The notes under the pieces: generated by a model
What the model was told of the DNA's origin: nothing
Database searches by the model: none
The model's input: only the letters and a program-made list of their open reading frames with translations
Position numbers and translations under genes: made by a program
NCBI GenBank assembly: GCA_002436005.1
Contig: DIXG01000049.1
Coordinates: 1 to 15,548, forward strand
Origin: Anaerolineaceae bacterium UBA6086
GTDB lineage: Bacteria; Chloroflexota; Anaerolineae; Anaerolineales; Anaerolineaceae
Length of the DNA stretch: 15,548 nucleotides
Direction of reading: 5' to 3'
Part shown: one piece after another, positions 12,387-15,548 of the stretch
Layout of the letters: every line of letters begins with the position of its first letter
Position numbering within the stretch: position 1 is the first letter of the stretch

Positions 12387-13793
12387 ATGAAGATCATGAT
12401 GTTTTCAATTAATCCGCTTTACCCTGAGAAGGTGACAGGCGGTGCCTCGAAACACCTGTTTCATATTGCTCTTCACCTGGGTCGGCTCGGGCACCAGGTG
12501 GAAATCTATTGCGCCAAATCAGATAGCAGTTCTGAGGTGTTTAACTGGGGAGAAGGCAGCAATGTCACGATTTATCCCGCTTTGCCATTCAGCTTGCCCT
12601 TTCCGCAGCCCTATGCCATCAGCGGTGCGGACCTGGGTTGGATGACAGAGACCTTATCAATTGCGCTGGCGGAGGCAGATCGGTTTTACATTCACGATGG
12701 CGAATGGCTGCTTCCTGACCTATACAACCACCTTCCAACAGTCGTGTCCTTTCGCGATAATATTTACCCGGAATCGGTCTTAGGGACCTTCATTGGCAAG
12801 CCAGATGACGTGATTTGTGTATCCCCCTTTTCTAAATCTGTGATTGAAGCCACTGCGGGAAGGTTTTTCCCACAATTGCGGGAGCGGATGTGGCTGGTGC
12901 ACAATGGGATTGACTTTAATGAGTTTTCTCCCCGTGATCCTTCCGTATTGGCACAAGAGCTGGGTGTCCAACCCGATGAAGAATTGATCCTTCTGCACCC
13001 CCACCGTCCAGAGCGTGGGAAAGGTTTGCCGGAGACGATCCGGGTGGCGGCAGAGTTGGTCCATCGTCATCACATCTCCAACCTGATGGTGCTCATTCCG
13101 GAGTGGATTGATGAAATGGTATCAACGGCGGAATCCGCATTTTATCAGGAGATGGTACAGTTGATGGATGAGATGGGTGTCCGGGATAGGTTCCGGTTCT
13201 TTCCCTGGCTATCCAATGCTCGTATGCCTGAACTTTACAGCCTGGGAGATGTAACCCTCAGCTTGGGAAATATTGTTGAAGCATTTGGGAATGTGGCATA
13301 TGAATCGCTGGCGTGCCACACGCCCAGCTTGGTCTCCCGAGTTGGCGTTCACCGAACGCTATTGCCGGAGGATTTGATTTATAAGGTTCCTTTTGGTGAT
13401 GTAAGCGCTGCAGCTGAGCAGGTGCTGGCGATTCACAAAGGGCAAACGCTGCCATGGGATGAGGTTGATGCTTTTCTGCGCAAGACGATGGATTTTGACC
13501 GTCAGGTCAATGCCTACGCAGAGATCATTGTTAATTCTGAAAAGCGAGCGCGGCTGGAATTTTCCCGCGCAAAGATGACCGAAGATCAGGCGTTTTGCCT
13601 CGCACCATGGTGCTATCTGCAGGGCGAGCGACTTTATCATGATTTCCGGGGCACATTTGAACCCGCCAGTGACCTTCATGGATTGTTGGGAAGGGGCACT
13701 CAGATTACCCAGAAGGATGCATTAGATCGTGGAATTTCACCTGATCGTTGGCAGGTGTGGCTCGAGAATACCTGGCTTGTACCGGTTTGGTAA
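12387..13793 (+). CDS. GT4-type glycosyltransferase with an unrecognised C-terminal extension
   Basis: 468 residues with a GT-B layout. The N-terminal acceptor domain starts with MKIMMFSINPLYPEKVTGGA (GG at 18-19, the sugar-nucleotide loop), and HLGRLGHQVEIYC follows. The donor-binding domain has HNGIDFNEF (172-180), HPHRPERGKGL (204-214) in the phosphate-binding position, and the EX7E motif E298-AFGNVAY-E306. GT4 enzymes are retaining transferases using nucleotide sugars. After about residue 390 comes an extension I do not recognise (FCLAPWCYLQGERLYHDF, then a segment ending WQVWLENTWLVPVW). It is rich in Trp and aromatic residues and not part of a standard GT4. The acceptor is unknown: lipid, polysaccharide, or (given the neighbours) a pterin. 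The QDPR-like SDR begins 19 bases downstream on the same strand, so the two are probably co-transcribed. Confidence 0.82.
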   Translation: MKIMMFSINPLYPEKVTGGASKHLFHIALHLGRLGHQVEIYCAKSDSSSEVFNWGEGSNVTIYPALPFSLPFPQPYAISGADLGWMTETLSIALAEADRFYIHDGEWLLPDLYNHLPTVVSFRDNIYPESVLGTFIGKPDDVICVSPFSKSVIEATAGRFFPQLRERMWLVHNGIDFNEFSPRDPSVLAQELGVQPDEELILLHPHRPERGKGLPETIRVAAELVHRHHISNLMVLIPEWIDEMVSTAESAFYQEMVQLMDEMGVRDRFRFFPWLSNARMPELYSLGDVTLSLGNIVEAFGNVAYESLACHTPSLVSRVGVHRTLLPEDLIYKVPFGDVSAAAEQVLAIHKGQTLPWDEVDAFLRKTMDFDRQVNAYAEIIVNSEKRARLEFSRAKMTEDQAFCLAPWCYLQGERLYHDFRGTFEPASDLHGLLGRGTQITQKDALDRGISPDRWQVWLENTWLVPVW

Positions 13794-13812
13794 AATAGTG
13801 AAAGAGGTTAAC

Positions 13813-14529
13813 ATGTTTGATTTTTCTAACAAGGTTGTGATTGTTTCAGGCGCTGCGGGTAATTTAGGACAGGCAGTTGTGGCCGCATTTTTAGATGCTG
13901 GCGGCACTGTCTGTGCAGTAGATCATCAAAAAGGTCGCCTTGCAGATATCTTGGATTCCAGTCCTGCTCACGACAAGTTATTCATCATTGAAGGTGTGGA
14001 TGTCACAAAAATGCAGCAAGTCGCTGATGTAGCCCAGCAAATTGACACTCTGGGTGGTAAAGCGGATATCTTGGTCAACACGGTTGGCGGCTATGCTGCA
14101 GGTGAACGGGTTTATCAACTCTCTAATGCTCAGTGGCAAATGATGATGGATCTGAATGTCCATTCCTTTCTGAATCTCAGCGCGGCATTTGTTCCAGCAA
14201 TGCAATCAAAGGGCAGCGGGAAGATCGTCACGATTGGCGCGAAATCTGGCTTGCAAGGTGGGGCAGGGTCTGGCGCTTACTCCGCCGCCAAGGCGGCACT
14301 CTTACGCCTGACAGAGAGCCTGGCAGCGGAATTGAAAGAAAATGGTATTCAGGTCAATTGCGTGCTGCCTGCCATCATTGACACACCGCAAAACCGCAAA
14401 GCCATGCCTCAAGCAGATTTTTCAAAATGGGTGTCACCGGAAAAACTTGCAGAGGTGATCCTCTTTTTGTGCTCACCTGCCTCCGATGCGATTACAGGTG
14501 CAGCCATTCCTGTTTATGGCAGTGCCTGA
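13813..14529 (+). CDS. SDR oxidoreductase resembling quinonoid dihydropteridine reductase
   Basis: 238 residues from the ATG at 13813, preceded by AGAGG; an in-frame ATG at 13729 inside the glycosyltransferase is unlikely. Cofactor loop SGAAGNLGQA (12-21), with Asp37 after the second strand, favouring NAD(H). Further motifs: NTVGGY (89-94), catalytic Tyr156 and Lys160 in YSAAK, and IGAKSG (141-146). The residue 13 before the Tyr, normally the catalytic Ser, is Ala143, as in mammalian dihydropteridine reductase (GAKAAL). The C-terminal stretch 190-206 (DTP, NRK, MP, ADF, W) closely resembles the human QDPR segment DTPMNRKSMPEADFSSW as I recall it. QDPR reduces quinonoid dihydropterin to tetrahydropterin. 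The pterin genes around it fit, but the family is broad in bacteria and the substrate is inferred. Confidence 0.85.
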   Translation: MFDFSNKVVIVSGAAGNLGQAVVAAFLDAGGTVCAVDHQKGRLADILDSSPAHDKLFIIEGVDVTKMQQVADVAQQIDTLGGKADILVNTVGGYAAGERVYQLSNAQWQMMMDLNVHSFLNLSAAFVPAMQSKGSGKIVTIGAKSGLQGGAGSGAYSAAKAALLRLTESLAAELKENGIQVNCVLPAIIDTPQNRKAMPQADFSKWVSPEKLAEVILFLCSPASDAITGAAIPVYGSA

Positions 14530-14539
14530 CCGGATTAGG

Positions 14540-15271
14540 CTATAGATACTGACCCCCATCCACACGCAAAAACGCACCGGTGGTGAAGTCACTCTTGATC
14601 AGGTGCAATGCGTTTTGGGCGGCAATCTCAGGGCTGCCGGTCCGGTTGAGCGGCACATGGTTTTGGGCATAAGCCACAAGATCCACATCTTCTCTGCCAG
14701 CAAGCGGGAGCATAATCCCCAAGCCAAGCGCATTAACCGTGATATGAGGTGCGAGCTCGAGCGCAAACATGTGGGTCATCTCCACTACCGCTTGCTTGGT
14801 CAGCCGGTAGGCAAAGTGATCTGGTTTTGGTTTGATGATTTGGGCATCGGCGATGTTCAAGACTCTGCCAGGAAGCCCTGCAGGCAGCTGGCGCGCAAAG
14901 GCTTGCGTGAGGATGAACGGTGCCTGCAAATTGATCCGAAACTGTTTTTCCCAGGTCTCTCGATCTGTCTCAAGCCCTGTGCCGCGCAGATAAATCGCTG
15001 CATTATTGATTAGAATATCAAGATGATCAAATACTTGTAGTGCCTGCGGAATGAGCATTTCTGTGGCGTCTGGATCATTAAAGTTGGCTTCCAGGGCAAT
15101 GGCACGAACGCCCAGATTTTCTGCATCCTGGGCGGTTTCAACAGCAGGCTGGCGTGAGCTGTTGTAGTGAATTGCCACATTTACGCCTTCCTTTGCCAGT
15201 GCCAGCGCCATTGCGCGCCCAAGGCGAATCCCACCGCCGGTTATCAAAGCATTCTTACCCTGAAGGTTCAT
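14540..15271 (-). CDS. Pteridine reductase (PTR1/FolM)-like short-chain dehydrogenase
   Basis: 243 residues from the ATG at 15271. The ATG at 15283 overlaps the AGGTGG ribosome-binding site, so the shorter start is preferred. The cofactor loop TGGGIRLG (11-18) fits the PTR1-type TGX3RXG rather than the usual TGxxxGxG, and HYNSS (35-39) fits NADPH-binding PTR1 members. The active site has Tyr155 and Lys159 (YRLTK), with Asp142 (IADAQ) exactly 13 residues before the Tyr in place of Ser. PTR1 (Asp181/Tyr194) and FolM share that Asp, which marks enzymes that reduce dihydropterins or dihydrofolate. The gene ends TTGAFLRVDGGQYL-like, as in many SDRs. It overlaps the 3' end of folK by 17 bases and is probably translated by coupling from it. 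It could substitute for DHFR or form tetrahydropterin. Confidence 0.9.
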   Translation of the reverse strand: MNLQGKNALITGGGIRLGRAMALALAKEGVNVAIHYNSSRQPAVETAQDAENLGVRAIALEANFNDPDATEMLIPQALQVFDHLDILINNAAIYLRGTGLETDRETWEKQFRINLQAPFILTQAFARQLPAGLPGRVLNIADAQIIKPKPDHFAYRLTKQAVVEMTHMFALELAPHITVNALGLGIMLPLAGREDVDLVAYAQNHVPLNRTGSPEIAAQNALHLIKSDFTTGAFLRVDGGQYL

Positions 15272-15548
15272 TTTCCACCTCATTTAGCTTAATAACTTGT
15301 GAGTCATCTCTCATCTTTTCAAGAATTGAAGCAATTGGTTGACCACTCGCTGGATGGCGAAAATCGGGCATAATTTCTGCCACAGGCTGGGCAATGTATC
15401 GGTATTGTATCAAATCCGGATCGGGTATGTGCAGTCCCCGCTGGATGATGACATCTCCATTATACGTCAGGATATCGAGGTCTATTGGAATTGACTTGCG
15501 GTTTTTTGGATCTCTGCCAAGCTCATTTTCGATCGTTTTTAATTGTTC
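15255..15548 (-). CDS. folK: 6-hydroxymethyl-7,8-dihydropterin pyrophosphokinase, C-terminal part (5' end outside window)
   Basis: An open frame reads from the window edge to TAA at 15257-15255, giving 97 residues. It contains the HPPK signature: ELGRDPKNRKSIPIDLDIL (9-27), with the Mg2+/ATP-binding IDLDIL (22-27), followed by LHIPDPDL and RYIAQPVAEIMPDF, the L-x-I-PHP-x(4)-R-x-F-x-L-x-P-L-type core in diverged form. HPPK transfers pyrophosphate from ATP to the product of FolB. HPPK is about 160 residues, so roughly the first 60 are missing. The last 17 bases overlap the downstream PTR1-like start (29 bases if the upper ATG is used), an operon arrangement. Confidence 0.9.
   Translation of the reverse strand, partial: EQLKTIENELGRDPKNRKSIPIDLDILTYNGDVIIQRGLHIPDPDLIQYRYIAQPVAEIMPDFRHPASGQPIASILEKMRDDSQVIKLNEVENEPSG

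Noticed and set aside
13729..13812. N-terminal extension of the QDPR-like SDR from the upstream ATG
   Set aside because: It lies inside the glycosyltransferase gene in another frame; the ATG at 13813 has a Shine-Dalgarno and the SDR fold begins right after it.
14603..15013. 136-residue open frame opposite the PTR1-like SDR
   Set aside because: The minus strand has the complete SDR motif set; this frame has none.
1..15548. CRISPR arrays, IS elements, tRNA/rRNA genes, riboswitches
   Set aside because: No spaced direct repeats, transposase motifs, cloverleaf sequence or recognisable aptamer core was seen. Covariance-model searches would be needed to exclude small RNAs.

Overview
This 15.5 kb window is a densely packed bacterial chromosome segment of moderate base composition, with short intergenic gaps, intrinsic terminators and sigma70-like promoters. 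I see no transposase, phage gene, tRNA, rRNA or CRISPR array. The gene set suggests Chloroflexota, probably an Anaerolineae-like anaerobe: type 2 IPP isomerase with an all-trans polyprenyl synthase, an SPFH protein with a C-terminal helix-turn-helix-like tail, an Flp-pilin-like small protein and long-form HPF. That placement is inference from gene content; no marker gene settles it.

Layout. (1) 1-2048 (+): the C-terminal part of an M20 amidohydrolase, then a MATE/MOP-type membrane protein starting with TTG. (2) 2045-4094 (-): type 2 IPP isomerase followed by a GGPP-type synthase, an isoprenoid operon. (3) 4132-4540 (+): a free-standing acyl carrier protein whose promoter lies back to back with that of the isoprenoid operon; it ends at a bidirectional terminator. 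(4) 4595-5578 (-): a Gfo/Idh/MocA oxidoreductase. (5) 5727-7785 (-): sucC-sucD, succinyl-CoA synthetase. (6) 7832-9629 (-): a helical protein of unknown function and an SPFH/Band 7 protein, with their own promoter and terminator. (7) 9698-11280 (+): a 50-residue Flp-like membrane protein, comF and the ribosome hibernation factor hpf, closed by a strong terminator. (8) 11302-15548, both strands: a pterin/folate locus with folE (+), folB (-), a GT4 glycosyltransferase (+), a dihydropteridine-reductase-like SDR (+), a pteridine-reductase-like SDR (-) and the 3' part of folK (-).

The pterin locus is the most coherent functional unit. FolE makes dihydroneopterin triphosphate from GTP, FolB cleaves dihydroneopterin, FolK pyrophosphorylates the product, and two short-chain dehydrogenases show active-site signatures of pterin-reducing enzymes: Asp in place of Ser in the PTR1/FolM type, Ala in place of Ser in the QDPR type. 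A glycosyltransferase 19 bases upstream of the QDPR-like gene raises the speculative possibility of a glycosylated or recycled tetrahydropterin.

Other points of note are the SPFH/helical-protein pair, the small Flp-like gene leading the comF-hpf operon, and several places where the longest-ORF start is probably wrong because the first ATG lies inside the Shine-Dalgarno sequence (hpf, folE and the PTR1-like SDR).
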